A DNA stretch of 64,000 bases. Origin: CAZJFH01 sp964545205. GTDB taxonomy: Bacteria; Pseudomonadota; Alphaproteobacteria; Rhodospirillales; Magnetospirillaceae. Position numbers and translations under genes: made by a program. Of the stretch, positions 26,236-35,220 are shown one piece after another (the first letter of the stretch is position 1; each line of letters starts with the position of its first letter). Below the pieces are notes generated by a model. The model had not been told where the DNA came from, searched no databases, and was given only the letters and a program-made list of their open reading frames with translations. Where the stretch lies: the NCBI GenBank assembly GCA_964545205.1, contig CAZJFH010000008.1:1-64000 (forward strand). Direction: 5' to 3'.

Positions 26236-27468
26236 CTATGGCCGCTGCGCCTTCTGGACGCTCAGGAAGTATCGATCGATCGACTTCGCCAGCGCACCGG
26301 CCAATTTGGCCCGGTATTCCGGCGTACGCAACTGCCGCTCCTCGTCCGGATTGGATAGGTAGCCGAGCTCGACCAGCACCGACGGCACGTCCGGCGCCTT
26401 GAGCACCGCGAAGCCGGCGAAGCGGTGCGTGTTGCGCAGCAGCTTGGTGCGCCGCGCCAGCTCGTCGACGAGGTCGGCGGCGAAGCCGGCCGACAGGTTC
26501 ATGGTCTCGCGCTGGGCGAGGTCGATCAGGATGTTGGTGACCTCGGCCGATTCGTGCGACAGGTCCATGCCGGCGATCAGATCCGACTTGTTCTCCTTCT
26601 CGGCCAGCGCCGCCGCCTCCTTGTCCGACGCCTTCTCGGACAGGGTATAGACCGAGGCGCCGCGGACCTTGGGATTGTCCAGCGCGTCGGCGTGAAGCGA
26701 GATGAACAGGTCGGCATTGGCGTGACGCGCCCGGGAGACGCGCTCGCGCAGGGGCAGGAAGATGTCGCGGTCGCGGGTCAGCTCGACCCGGTAACGGCCG
26801 GTCGCCTGCAGCGCGTCGCGCAGCTCGCGCGCCATCGCCAGCGTCAGCTCCTTCTCGTAGATGCCGGACGCGCCGATGGCGCCGGGATCGACGCCGCCGT
26901 GCCCGGCGTCGACCATGATCACCGGCTTGGCGTTCCTGGGTCGGGCGGCGGGCTCGGGCGGCAGGGTCAGCGACACCGGCCGCGCCTGCGGCTGCGGCGC
27001 CGCGGCCACCAGCGGATCGGCCGGCGCGCCCTGGTTCTTCATGAACGCGGCTTCGGTCGTCGGCTCGAGATCGAGCACGAAGCGCCATCCGGCGCCGTCC
27101 CGCGGCGGGATCAGGAACGCCTTCCTGACGCCGGCCGGCCGCGCCAGGTCGAGCACGATTCGCGCGTTGCCGGGCCGGAACAGGCCGTGGCGGAAGCCCT
27201 TGATGAAGCCGACCCGCTTCGCCATCTCGGCGACCGGGGCCCGCCAGTCGACCTCGGGCAGGTCGACGACGACGCGGTAGGGGTCGGCCAGCGTGAAGAC
27301 GCGGAACTCGACGGCGGCGTCGAGATCGAGCACGAAGCGCGTCATCTGGCCGTGGTCGCCGGCGCGCACGCCGCTGACCACCGCCGCCCCGGCATGGGCC
27401 GGCGCCGGCAGCCAAATGGCGGCGACCAGGGCCAGGAGGAGCCAGAAACGGGTCGGCGCTGCGATCAT
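26236..27468 (-). CDS. amiC: N-acetylmuramoyl-L-alanine amidase (AmiC-like)
   Basis: A 410-residue periplasmic zinc amidase that splits septal peptidoglycan. A signal peptide (MIAAPTRFWLLLALVAAIW, cut after AHA) is followed by an AMIN domain (about residues 27-125), a Pro/Ala linker and the Amidase_3 domain. Zinc ligands and catalytic Glu are in DAGHGGVDPGA, YEKELTLAM, FISLHAD and LVELGYLSN. I chose the ATG at 27468 because it opens the signal peptide; further upstream the frame is implausible. It is followed by mrcA 63 bp downstream and is divergent from rne. Confidence 0.92.
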   Translation of the reverse strand: MIAAPTRFWLLLALVAAIWLPAPAHAGAAVVSGVRAGDHGQMTRFVLDLDAAVEFRVFTLADPYRVVVDLPEVDWRAPVAEMAKRVGFIKGFRHGLFRPGNARIVLDLARPAGVRKAFLIPPRDGAGWRFVLDLEPTTEAAFMKNQGAPADPLVAAAPQPQARPVSLTLPPEPAARPRNAKPVIMVDAGHGGVDPGAIGASGIYEKELTLAMARELRDALQATGRYRVELTRDRDIFLPLRERVSRARHANADLFISLHADALDNPKVRGASVYTLSEKASDKEAAALAEKENKSDLIAGMDLSHESAEVTNILIDLAQRETMNLSAGFAADLVDELARRTKLLRNTHRFAGFAVLKAPDVPSVLVELGYLSNPDEERQLRTPEYRAKLAGALAKSIDRYFLSVQKAQRP

Positions 27469-27498
27469 TTTTTTCGCGTTCCAGCTACGAATGTTCAA

Positions 27499-27528
27499 GA
27501 TATACTGCCGCCACCACATCAAGATCAA
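27499..27528 (-). promoter_or_regulatory. Candidate sigma-70 promoter of amiC
   Basis: On the minus strand TTGATC (27528-27523) and TATATC (27504-27499) are separated by 18 bp, about 30 bp before the amiC start codon. Each hexamer matches four of six consensus bases. The assignment is by motif only. Confidence 0.4.
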
Positions 27529-27606
27529 GCCAAAACCCGTTGATTCCCAATGCAGATATCGAATGAGGCATGTTTCCATGCCATCCGTCGCGGGTGAATA
27601 AGATCG

Positions 27607-27635
27607 TTGTGAAACGCTCGTCCGCTCGCTATTTT
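27607..27635 (+). promoter_or_regulatory. Candidate sigma-70 promoter of rne
   Basis: TTGTGA (27607-27612) and TATTTT (27630-27635) are separated by 17 bp. This sits in the least GC-rich part of the spacer and predicts a start of transcription near 27642. Each hexamer matches four of six consensus bases. Confidence 0.4.
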
Positions 27636-27960
27636 GTGGGCGCAATCGCCGCGGGTGGCTGTTTCCCCGAACGGGAATTCGGTCGAGCACGCCGCGTCGT
27701 CGCCACGAAACCCTTCACGAGGGCGGGCGGCGGCGGACGGAGCGGCCCACCACGGTCGCGCGCGGATTTTGTCACTGATGTTCTTGAATTTCGAACCCGA
27801 TCGGGCAGCCAGCAGTCTTTCGCAATGACACCTGTCAGCACTCACAGCAGGAAACGGCTTGCGACCTGGGACGCCGGCGCCATCGGCTTCGCTTTCCCTT
27901 CTACTCGGCCCCTGGCGCGTCGAGCGCGCCGTCGGGCGACGTCACGGAGTTTCCTGTTTT

Positions 27961-30639
27961 ATGGCCAAGCGCATGCTGATCGACGCCACCCACCCGGAAG
28001 AAACCCGGGTGGTCGTGGTCAACGGAACGCGTCTCGAAGAACTTGATGTCGAAACCTCGACCAAGAAACAACTGAAGGGCAACATCTACCTGGCGAAGAT
28101 CGTCCGGGTCGAACCCTCGCTGCAGGCGGCCTTCGTCGATTACGGCGGCAACCGGCACGGCTTCCTCGCCTTCAACGAAATCCACCCCGACTACTACCAG
28201 ATCCCGGTGGCCGACCGGCAGGCGCTGCTCGCCGAGCAGAAGGAAGCCATGCGCGAAACCGGCGACGGCAACGGCAAGGCCGACGGCGAGGCCGGCGACA
28301 GCGTCGACACCGTCGGCGGCGACGACGTCGAGGAGGTCGAGCGCCGGCGCCCGCGCCCGACCCGCCACTACAAGATCCAGGAAGTCATCAAGCGCCGGCA
28401 GATCCTGCTGGTGCAGGTCGTCAAGGAGGAGCGCGGCAACAAGGGCGCGGCGCTGACCACCTACCTGTCGCTGGCCGGCCGCTACTGCGTGCTGATGCCG
28501 AACACCGCCCGCGGCGGCGGCGTGTCGCGCAAGATCATCAACGCCCCCGACCGCAAGCGGCTGAAGGGCATCGTCTCGGAGCTCGACATCCCCGAGGGCA
28601 TGGCGGTGATCGTGCGCACCGCCGGCTCGGAGCGCACCAAGCCCGAGATCAAGCGCGACTACGAATACCTGCTGCGGCTGTGGGACAGCGTGCGCGAGCT
28701 GACCCTGAAGTCGACCGCGCCGGCCCTGGTCTACGAAGAGGCCAACCTGATCAAGCGCGCCATCCGCGACCTCTACACCCGCGACATCGACGAGATCCAC
28801 GTCGACGGCGACGAGGGCTACCGCGCCGCCAAGGACTTCATGCGGATGCTGACGCCCAGCCACGCCAAGCGCGTCCAGCCCTACCGCGACCCGACGATGC
28901 CGCTGTTCTACCGCTACCAGGTGGAAAGCCAGCTCGACGCCATGCACAGCCCGATCGTGCAGCTCAAGTCCGGCGGCTACATCGTCATCAACCCGACCGA
29001 GGCCCTGGTCTCGATCGACGTCAACTCGGGACGCGCCACCAAGGAGCGCCACATCGAGGAGACGGCGGTCAAGACCAATCTGGAGGCCGCCGACGAGATC
29101 GCGCGCCAGCTGCGCCTGCGCGACCTGGCCGGCCTGATCGTCATCGACTTCATCGACATGGAGGAGAACCGCAACAACCACTCGGTCGAGCGGCGCCTCA
29201 AGGAGGCGATGAAGAACGACCGCGCCCGCATCCAGCTCGGCCGCATCAGCGCCTTCGGCCTGCTGGAGATGTCGCGCCAGCGGCTGCGCCCCAGCCTGCT
29301 GGAGACCAGCTTCCAGCCCTGCACCCATTGCGCCGGAACCGGCCAGGTGCGCTCGGTCGAATCGACGGCGATCTACGTGCTGCGCGCCGTCGAGGAGGAA
29401 GGCATCCGCCGCCGCTCCAGCGAGGTCACCGTCACCGTGCCGACGCCGGTGGCGCTCTACATCCTCAACCAGAAGCGCGAGGCGCTGGCCGAGATCGAGC
29501 GCCGCTACGATTTCCGCGTGCTGGTCAACGGCGACGACACGCTGATCCCGCCCAACTACCGCCTGGACCGGGTCAAGGGCGAGCCGCGCCCCGAAACCGA
29601 GCTGCCGCGCCCCATCGAGCAGATCGCCACGACCGAGGAGGAGGAGGAGGAGCTCGAAGCGGCGGAGGAGGCCCGCGAGGCCGAGGCGCCCGACGAAGCC
29701 CGCGCCGCCGAGGAGGCCGGCGACGAGGGCCAGCGCAAGCGCCGCAAGCGCCGCAAGCGCCGCAAGCGCAGCGACGAGGCCCTGACCGGCGCCGCCGCCG
29801 CGGCGGCCAGCGCCGAGGAGGCGGCCGAGGCCGCGACCGAGGCCGGCGCCGAGGCCGAGGAGGCCGCCGAGGCGTCCGAGGCGATGGCCGACGAGGCCGC
29901 CGCCGAGGGCGAGCAGGAAAGCGCCGCCGAGCAGCGCAAGCGCCGCCGCGGCAAGCGCGGCGGCCGTCGCCGGCGCCGCGAGGCTCCGGAGACCGGCGAG
30001 CAGCCGGTCGTCGAGGCCGGCGCCGAAGGCGAGCCGGTGCCGGCGGCCGAGGCGCCGAGCGAACCGACCGAAGCCGTGACCCCGGCCGTGGCCGCGGAGG
30101 CCGCGGAGCGGGCCCAGGCGCCGGCGGCGCCGGTCGAGGCCGCGCCGCAACCGGAGAGGAAGCCGGCCGCCAAGCGCACGCGCGCCAAGAAGGCGGCGGC
30201 CGAGACCGCCGAGACCGCGGCGGCGACCGCCGAGGCGCCGGCCAAGAAGCCGCGCGCCCGCAAGAAGAAGGCCGAGGCCGAGACGGCGGCGGCGGAACCC
30301 GCGGCCGAAGCGGCGGCGGAGCCCGCGGCCGAAGCGGCGGCGGAGAAGCCGGCGAAGAAGCCCCGCGCGGCCGCGAAGAAGCCGGCCGCCAAGGCCGCCA
30401 AGAAGGCCGAGGCGGCCCCGGCCAAGAAGCCGCGCGCCCGCAAGAAGAAGGCCGAGGCCGCGCCGCCGGCCGGCGGCGACGGCGAGGCCCTCGAGCAGGC
30501 GCCGGCCGCCGAGGCGGCGGCCACCGCCTCGGAGGTCTCGGAAGCCGCCGGCGAGGAGGCGCCCAAGCCGGTGCCGGTGATCACCGAACTGCCCGCCGAC
30601 GCGAAGCCGCGCCGCGGATGGTGGCGCCGGCCGGAATAG
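27961..30639 (+). CDS. rne: Ribonuclease E
   Basis: An 892-residue endoribonuclease, the core of the RNA degradosome. The catalytic half has an S1 domain interrupted by an acidic insertion (about residues 96-130), catalytic Asp353 in SIDVNSG and Asp396 in VIDFID, and the zinc-link Cys454-x-x-Cys457 (CTHC). The spacing of these residues equals that of the E. coli enzyme (D303, D346, C404). The C-terminal half (from about residue 560) is disordered: Glu/Ala stretches, an Arg/Lys cluster (RKRRKRRKRRKR) and a duplicated AKKPRARKKKAEA segment, likely RNA and partner binding. GGAG precedes the ATG. Confidence 0.96.
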   Translation: MAKRMLIDATHPEETRVVVVNGTRLEELDVETSTKKQLKGNIYLAKIVRVEPSLQAAFVDYGGNRHGFLAFNEIHPDYYQIPVADRQALLAEQKEAMRETGDGNGKADGEAGDSVDTVGGDDVEEVERRRPRPTRHYKIQEVIKRRQILLVQVVKEERGNKGAALTTYLSLAGRYCVLMPNTARGGGVSRKIINAPDRKRLKGIVSELDIPEGMAVIVRTAGSERTKPEIKRDYEYLLRLWDSVRELTLKSTAPALVYEEANLIKRAIRDLYTRDIDEIHVDGDEGYRAAKDFMRMLTPSHAKRVQPYRDPTMPLFYRYQVESQLDAMHSPIVQLKSGGYIVINPTEALVSIDVNSGRATKERHIEETAVKTNLEAADEIARQLRLRDLAGLIVIDFIDMEENRNNHSVERRLKEAMKNDRARIQLGRISAFGLLEMSRQRLRPSLLETSFQPCTHCAGTGQVRSVESTAIYVLRAVEEEGIRRRSSEVTVTVPTPVALYILNQKREALAEIERRYDFRVLVNGDDTLIPPNYRLDRVKGEPRPETELPRPIEQIATTEEEEEELEAAEEAREAEAPDEARAAEEAGDEGQRKRRKRRKRRKRSDEALTGAAAAAASAEEAAEAATEAGAEAEEAAEASEAMADEAAAEGEQESAAEQRKRRRGKRGGRRRRREAPETGEQPVVEAGAEGEPVPAAEAPSEPTEAVTPAVAAEAAERAQAPAAPVEAAPQPERKPAAKRTRAKKAAAETAETAAATAEAPAKKPRARKKKAEAETAAAEPAAEAAAEPAAEAAAEKPAKKPRAAAKKPAAKAAKKAEAAPAKKPRARKKKAEAAPPAGGDGEALEQAPAAEAAATASEVSEAAGEEAPKPVPVITELPADAKPRRGWWRRPE

Positions 30640-30663
30640 GCCGGCGGCGCAGGCAGCCACATC

Positions 30664-30697
30664 AGGGCCGCGGCACCAGCCGCGGCCCTTCGTGTTT
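30664..30697 (+). terminator. Terminator of rne
   Basis: A perfect 10-bp stem (AGGGCCGCGG at 30664-30673, CCGCGGCCCT at 30680-30689) with a 6-nt loop is followed by the T-rich TCGTGTTT. It lies 25 bp after the rne stop codon. Confidence 0.75.
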
Positions 30698-30804
30698 CGA
30701 GCCCCTCTTGCGCGACATGCCTGCTCCGCCCATTGTTGGATTCGCGTCACGAACCGGACGCGCTATGATTTCCCGATCAAGGCGAACCAAAAGGGAGAAC
30801 GGCC

Positions 30805-31005
30805 ATGACACCCGACGGAGCGTCCCTGATTGCGAAGGAAAAAGAGTCGAAGAAGCGTTATGACCGCGCGCTCGCCGCGATGAAGTCGCAGACCACCGTA
30901 ACCGACCCGACGGTCGTCAAGGCCGAGGTCGACGAAGCGAAACGCGAATGGGAAAACGCGCGCAAGCGCCTGGAGCTGTTCCAGGCCGAACGGTCGAGCG
31001 ACTGA
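30805..31005 (+). CDS. Small hypothetical protein, helical
   Basis: Encodes 66 residues rich in Lys, Glu and Ala, probably one long helix or helical hairpin (AKEKESKKRYDRALAAMKS, then VKAEVDEAKREWENARKRLELFQ). No family recognised. A good ribosome binding site (AAGGGAG) lies 10 nt before the ATG and it stands alone between rne and the ferritin-like gene. Confidence 0.65.
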   Translation: MTPDGASLIAKEKESKKRYDRALAAMKSQTTVTDPTVVKAEVDEAKREWENARKRLELFQAERSSD

Positions 31006-31116
31006 CCGGCCGCCGGCCGATCGCCCGTCTCGTCCCCCGGCGGGCAGGTCGGTCGCCTGAAACCTTCGCGCGCCGCTCGCGTTGATTCCCCGGCGGGGAG
31101 ACGACGGAGGGCGAAC

Positions 31117-31548
31117 GTGCGCACGGGCGACATCATCATCCGACTCAATCAGCTCATCCAGATCGACATCGACGCGGTGAACGCCTATTCGCAGGCGATC
31201 CTGGCGCTGCCGCCGGGGCCGGTCCGCGACCGGCTGGCGACGTTCCGAGGCGACCACGAGCGCCATGTCCGCGACCTGTCGGCGCTGGTGCTGGACCTCG
31301 GCGGCACCCCGCGGCGCAGCCGCGACCTGATGGGCTTCATGGTCGAGGGCTTCACCGCCGCGTCGGGCATGCTCGGCGAGGCCGGCGCCCTCACCGCGAT
31401 GCGCAGCAACGAGGAACTGACGTTCCTGGCCTACGAGCGCGCCCTGGCGCTGGACCTGCCGCCGGACGCCGCCGCCCTCGTGCGCGCCAACCGCGACGAC
31501 GAGGAGCGCCACCGGGCCTATATCGCCGCGCGGCTGCGGGGCGAGTGA
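31117..31548 (+). CDS. Ferritin-like domain protein (DUF2383-like)
   Basis: A 143-residue all-helical protein. Glu, Asp and His residues placed like a di-metal ferritin-like site are seen in IQIDIDAVNAYSQAI (residues 15-29), GDHERHVRDLS (about 45-55), RSNEELTFLAYERAL (about 96-110) and DDEERHRAYI near the C-terminus. GTG at 31117 is the start, with GGAGG five bases upstream. The function is unknown; iron handling or stress protection would be guesses. Confidence 0.7.
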   Translation: MRTGDIIIRLNQLIQIDIDAVNAYSQAILALPPGPVRDRLATFRGDHERHVRDLSALVLDLGGTPRRSRDLMGFMVEGFTAASGMLGEAGALTAMRSNEELTFLAYERALALDLPPDAAALVRANRDDEERHRAYIAARLRGE

Positions 31549-31561
31549 GGTGATGCCCGCC

Positions 31562-31600
31562 CCGGGTTTCGTCGCAGGCGGACAAACCCGGCCATGACGA
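31562..31600. repeat. Palindromic repeat with CCGGCCATGACG tail
   Basis: Arms CCGGGTTT (31562-31569) and AAACCCGG (31584-31591) are followed by CCATGACGAGG. The tail CCCGGCCATGACG is shared with sites near 36-48 and 104-116. It is a member of the short intergenic palindromes at the left end of the window. Confidence 0.5.
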
Positions 31601-31689
31601 GGAACGCCCCGTTCGCCACCCGCCGCGCCGTTTGACGCCCCGCCGCCCGGCGTGTAACCAGAAGCGTCGGCGTTTTCCGGGGGACGGCC

Positions 31690-34350
31690 ATGTCGAGCCG
31701 CAACAGCATCGAGGTCCTGTTCCGGCCTGGCAGCATCGCCGTGGTCGGCGCCAGCAACAAGCCGCACCGGGTCGGCCAGGTCGTCATGCGCAACCTGCTG
31801 GCCGGCGGCTTCGACGGTCCGATCATGCCGGTCAATCCGCGCCACCGCTCGATTTCCGGCGTCTGGGCCTATCCCGGCATCGGCAGCCTGCCGATGGCGC
31901 CCGACCTGGCGGTCGTGTGCACGCCGGCGGCCACCGTGCCCGGCATCCTCGACGAACTCGGCCGCCACGGCACCCGCGCCGCCATCGTGCTGTCGGGCGG
32001 CTTCGGTCGCGAGGCGGTGGCGCCGGAGGCGATGATGGCCGCGGCGCGGCCGCACGGCCTGCGGCTGCTCGGTCCCGGATCGCTGGGCCTGCTGATTCCG
32101 AAGATCGGGCTGAACGCCAGCTTCGCGCATGTCCCGGCGCAGCCCGGCCGGGTCGCGTTCGTGTCGCAGTCGGGCGCGCTGTGCGCGGCGGTGCTGGACT
32201 GGGCCAAGGGCCGCGGCATCGGCTTTTCGCATTTCGTGTCGCTGGGCGACTGCGCCGACATCGATTTCGGCGAGGTCATGGACTACCTGGCCAACGATCC
32301 CGGCACCCGCGCCATCCTGCTCTATGTCGAGACCATGCCCCGGCGCGGCGGCTTCATGGCCGCCGGCCGCGCCGCCGCCCGCAACAAGCCGGTGCTGGTG
32401 GTCAAGGCCAACCGCCACCGCGGCCGCGGCGATCCCGAGGCGGCGCTGCTGACCGCCAGCGCCCTGGCCGACCCCGACGAGGTGTTCGACGCCGCCGTGC
32501 GCCGCGCCGGCATGCTGCGCGTCGACGACATCGACGAGCTGTTCGCCGCCTTCGAGACCCTGGCCCGCGCGCGGCCGCTGGGCGGCGACCGGCTGGCGAT
32601 CCTGACCAACGGCGGCGGCGCCGGCGCGATGGCCGCCGACGCGCTGATCGGCGGCGGCGGCCAGCTCGCCGCCCTGTCCGAGCAGACGACGGCGAAGCTG
32701 GACGCCGCCCTGCCCGACGGCTGGTCGCGCGACAATCCGGCCGAGATTCCCATCGGCACCGCCGCCGAGGGCTACGAGCGGGCGCTGTCGGTGCTGGTCG
32801 ACGCTCCCGAGGCCGACGCCGTCCTGGTCATGCACGCCCCCAACGCCCTGCTGCCGCCCGAGGAGCCGGCCGGGGCGGTGGTCAAGGTGGTGCGCGAGAT
32901 CGGCGGCAACGTGCTGACGAGCTGGGTCGGCGAGGCCGGCGTCGTCAAGGCGCGCCGGCGCCTGGCCGAGGCCGGCGTGCCGACCTACGACACCCCCGGC
33001 CGCGCCGTGCGGGCCTTCCTGCACATGGCGAACTACCGGCGCAACCAGGACATGCTGATGGAGGCGCCGCCGGCGGCGCTGGAGGACTTCCGCCCGGCGC
33101 GCGGCACCGCCCGGCTGGTGATCGAGGCGGCGCTGGGCGCCGGCCGCGAGACGCTGAGCGAGGCCGAGGCCAAGGCGGTGCTGACGGCCTACGGCCTGCC
33201 GGTGGTCGAAACCCGGCTGGCCGAGACCCCGGAGGCGGCGGCCGAACTGGCGGCGGCGATCGGCCTGCCGGTCGCGCTGAGCATCCAGGCGCCCGGCCTG
33301 ACGCGCAAATGGGATGTCGGCGGCGTGGCGCTGAACCTGGAGACGCCGGAGGCGGTGCGCGCCGCGGCGGCGGCGATGACGTCGCGGCTGGAGGGGCAGC
33401 GCCCCGGCCTGCGCCACGAGGGCTTCGCGGTGCAGCGCATGGTCTCGCGCCAGAACGCGCGTCAGCTTTTCGTCGGCGTCGCCACCGACCGGGTGTTCGG
33501 ACCGGTGATCCTGTTCGGCGAAGGCGGCCGCGCCGTCGAGATCATCCGCGATCACGCGATCGGACTGCCGCCGCTGAACATGGTGCTGGCGCGCGAGCTG
33601 ATCGGGCGCACCCGCATCTCGCGGCTGCTCGGCGCCTATCTCGACCGCCCCGCCGTCGACATGGACGCGATCTGCCACGCGCTGATGAAGATTTCGCAGC
33701 TGGTGATCGACATCCCCGAAATCTGCGAACTCGACGCCAATCCGCTGTTCGCCGACGATCACGGCGTCACCATCGTCGACGCGCACATCAAGGTCGCCGC
33801 CTATCGCGGCCCCGAGAGCCGGCGGCTGGCGATCCGGCCCTACCCGGCCGACCTCGAGGAGCCGGCGCGGCTGAAGGACGGCACGCCGGTGCTGCTGCGG
33901 CCGATCCGCCCCGAGGACGGTCCCGCCCACCGCCGCCTGCTCGAAAGCCTGACCGAGCAGGACCTGCGCTTCCGCTTCTTCGGCCGCGTCGGTGCGGTGA
34001 GCAAGGGCCAGATCGCCCGCTTCACCCAGATCGACTACGATCGCGAGATGGCCTTCGTCGCGGTGCGCGACGGCGAAACGCTCGGCGTCGTGCGCACCGT
34101 CACCGACCCCGACAACCAGCGCGCCGAACTGGCGATCACCCTGAGCCCGTCGATGCGCGGCACCGGCCTGGCGCCGGTGCTGATGGACAAGATGATCCGC
34201 TACGCCCGCGCCCGCGGCACCCGGCTGCTGGCCGGCGAGATCATGGCCGAGAACCGGCCGATGATCGGGCTGGCGAAAAAGGCCGGCTTCGCCATCCGCC
34301 GCCACCCCGAGGACGAGGACACGGTGGAGATGGTGATGGAGCTGGGATAG
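31690..34350 (+). CDS. Acyl-CoA synthetase (NDP-forming)-like/GNAT fusion, Pat-type protein acetyltransferase
   Basis: An 886-residue protein with the architecture of Pat/YfiQ lysine acetyltransferases. A CoA-binding Rossmann domain comes first (GSIAVVGASNKPHRVG near residue 14), then succinyl-CoA-ligase-like domains, an ATP-grasp part (about 480-700) and a C-terminal GNAT domain (about 725-886) with TLSPSMRGTGLAPVLMDKMI as motif A. Family members acetylate metabolic enzymes such as acetyl-CoA synthetase; the ligase half is usually catalytically dead and acts as a sensor. GGGG lies before the ATG. It appears monocistronic. Confidence 0.88.
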   Translation: MSSRNSIEVLFRPGSIAVVGASNKPHRVGQVVMRNLLAGGFDGPIMPVNPRHRSISGVWAYPGIGSLPMAPDLAVVCTPAATVPGILDELGRHGTRAAIVLSGGFGREAVAPEAMMAAARPHGLRLLGPGSLGLLIPKIGLNASFAHVPAQPGRVAFVSQSGALCAAVLDWAKGRGIGFSHFVSLGDCADIDFGEVMDYLANDPGTRAILLYVETMPRRGGFMAAGRAAARNKPVLVVKANRHRGRGDPEAALLTASALADPDEVFDAAVRRAGMLRVDDIDELFAAFETLARARPLGGDRLAILTNGGGAGAMAADALIGGGGQLAALSEQTTAKLDAALPDGWSRDNPAEIPIGTAAEGYERALSVLVDAPEADAVLVMHAPNALLPPEEPAGAVVKVVREIGGNVLTSWVGEAGVVKARRRLAEAGVPTYDTPGRAVRAFLHMANYRRNQDMLMEAPPAALEDFRPARGTARLVIEAALGAGRETLSEAEAKAVLTAYGLPVVETRLAETPEAAAELAAAIGLPVALSIQAPGLTRKWDVGGVALNLETPEAVRAAAAAMTSRLEGQRPGLRHEGFAVQRMVSRQNARQLFVGVATDRVFGPVILFGEGGRAVEIIRDHAIGLPPLNMVLARELIGRTRISRLLGAYLDRPAVDMDAICHALMKISQLVIDIPEICELDANPLFADDHGVTIVDAHIKVAAYRGPESRRLAIRPYPADLEEPARLKDGTPVLLRPIRPEDGPAHRRLLESLTEQDLRFRFFGRVGAVSKGQIARFTQIDYDREMAFVAVRDGETLGVVRTVTDPDNQRAELAITLSPSMRGTGLAPVLMDKMIRYARARGTRLLAGEIMAENRPMIGLAKKAGFAIRRHPEDEDTVEMVMELG

Positions 34351-34440
34351 GAGCGCTCCCGTTGCTTCGCGGTCACGCCCGCGCTTCGGCGCGGGACTAC
34401 CCTCAGGCCGAATCATCGTCGCCCCCGCGGAGGCGGGGGC

Positions 34441-34505
34441 CCATTTTCCAGAGGCTTCGACGAGGATCTCCGGCGCGGGGAACGCCCGGCGCCTCTGGAA
34501 AATGG
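34441..34505. repeat. Inverted repeat CCATTTTCCAGAGGC
   Basis: Perfect 15-bp arms (34441-34455 and 34491-34505) flank a 35-bp centre. The right arm continues into the hairpin ATGCCGGCCTTCGCCGGCAT (34506-34525). One arm with a similar GGCGGGCAT neighbour also occurs at 151-177. This is a dispersed intergenic repeat following the acetyltransferase gene. Confidence 0.75.
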
Positions 34506-34615
34506 ATGCCGGCCTTCGCCGGCATGACGGCAAGTCCGTTCAAACGTGGAAGGGTATGAAATCGCTGCTCACGGTGATTTCTTCACACGCTCTTCCGCGA
34601 CGATGGTCTCGCGGG

Positions 34616-35113
34616 TCAGAAGTTGATCGCCTCCTGGATCGCGGCGATGCCGGCCTTGGCGCAGACGTCGTCGAGCTCGCCGCCGGGCGCGCCGGAGACG
34701 CCGATGCCGGCGACGATCGAGCCGGCGGCCTCGATCTTCATGCCGCCGCCCAGCATCACCACGCCGGGAAGATTGCGGATGCCGGCGGCGGGCTTGCCGG
34801 CCGAGGTGATGTCGAGAAGCACCGTGGTGTCCTGGCGGAAGCTGACCGCCGTCCACGCCTTGCCGATCGCCGTCTGCGGCGTGTGCGGCCCGGCGAAGCG
34901 GTCGCGCAGCACGACCTGGGCGTTGCCGCCGCGGTCGACGACGGCGACGGCGACCTGGTAGCCGTCCTTGCGGCAGGCGTCCATGGCGGCCCGGGCCGCC
35001 GTCAGCGCCGTCTCGGGCGTCAGCGTCGGGGTCGAGAAGGTTCCCTCGGCGGCCGAGGCCGCCGCGGAAGCGGCCATGCCCAGCGCCACGCCGGCGATCG
35101 CGATCTTGTACAT
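34616..35113 (-). CDS. GlcG/HbpS-family haem-binding-like protein, exported
   Basis: A 165-residue protein with a signal peptide (MYKIAIAGVALGMAASAAASA) and a GlcG/HbpS (DUF336) domain. The hallmarks are VAVVDRGGNAQVVLRD near residue 55 and the Gly-rich end GVVMLGGGMKIE…GSIVAGIGVSG. Some family members bind haem or act as an octameric sensor partner; others have no known ligand. The ATG at 35113 has a strong GGGAGGA ribosome binding site; longer starts lack one. It lies 108 bp after the soxS-like gene on the same strand. Confidence 0.85.
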   Translation of the reverse strand: MYKIAIAGVALGMAASAAASAAEGTFSTPTLTPETALTAARAAMDACRKDGYQVAVAVVDRGGNAQVVLRDRFAGPHTPQTAIGKAWTAVSFRQDTTVLLDITSAGKPAAGIRNLPGVVMLGGGMKIEAAGSIVAGIGVSGAPGGELDDVCAKAGIAAIQEAINF

Positions 35114-35220
35114 GCCCGGTCCTCCCTGTGCGTCATTGGTCACGACCATGGGACAGCCGTTGGCCGCATCCGTCAATAGCGCCGGGGTAGAACGAACGGA
35201 TGATCACCCGCCGCCGGCGA

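Larger units (their letters stand above)
27469..27960. other. Divergent amiC–rne spacer and long rne leader
   Basis: This 492-bp region separates the divergent amiC and rne genes. It holds candidate promoters for both and an apparent rne 5' leader of roughly 320 nt with GC-rich inverted segments around 27690-27760 and 27900-27940. No gene with a ribosome binding site is seen. A long structured leader is well known for enterobacterial rne, where it mediates feedback on the mRNA; the same role here is an inference. Confidence 0.5.

Noticed and set aside
27901..30750. Long Leu/Gly/Arg-rich frame antisense to rne
   Set aside because: It mirrors the RNase E reading frame including its repeats; no signal, start site or family feature.
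34441..34530. CRISPR-like appearance of repeated short palindromes at several loci
   Set aside because: The copies are dispersed, not arrayed with regular spacers, and no cas gene is present. I found no CRISPR array in the window.
30763..34533. Open frame of more than 1200 codons on the minus strand opposite the acetyltransferase gene
   Set aside because: It is His/Arg/Gln/Ala-rich and motif-free, and it crosses three clear plus-strand genes. Antisense shadow.
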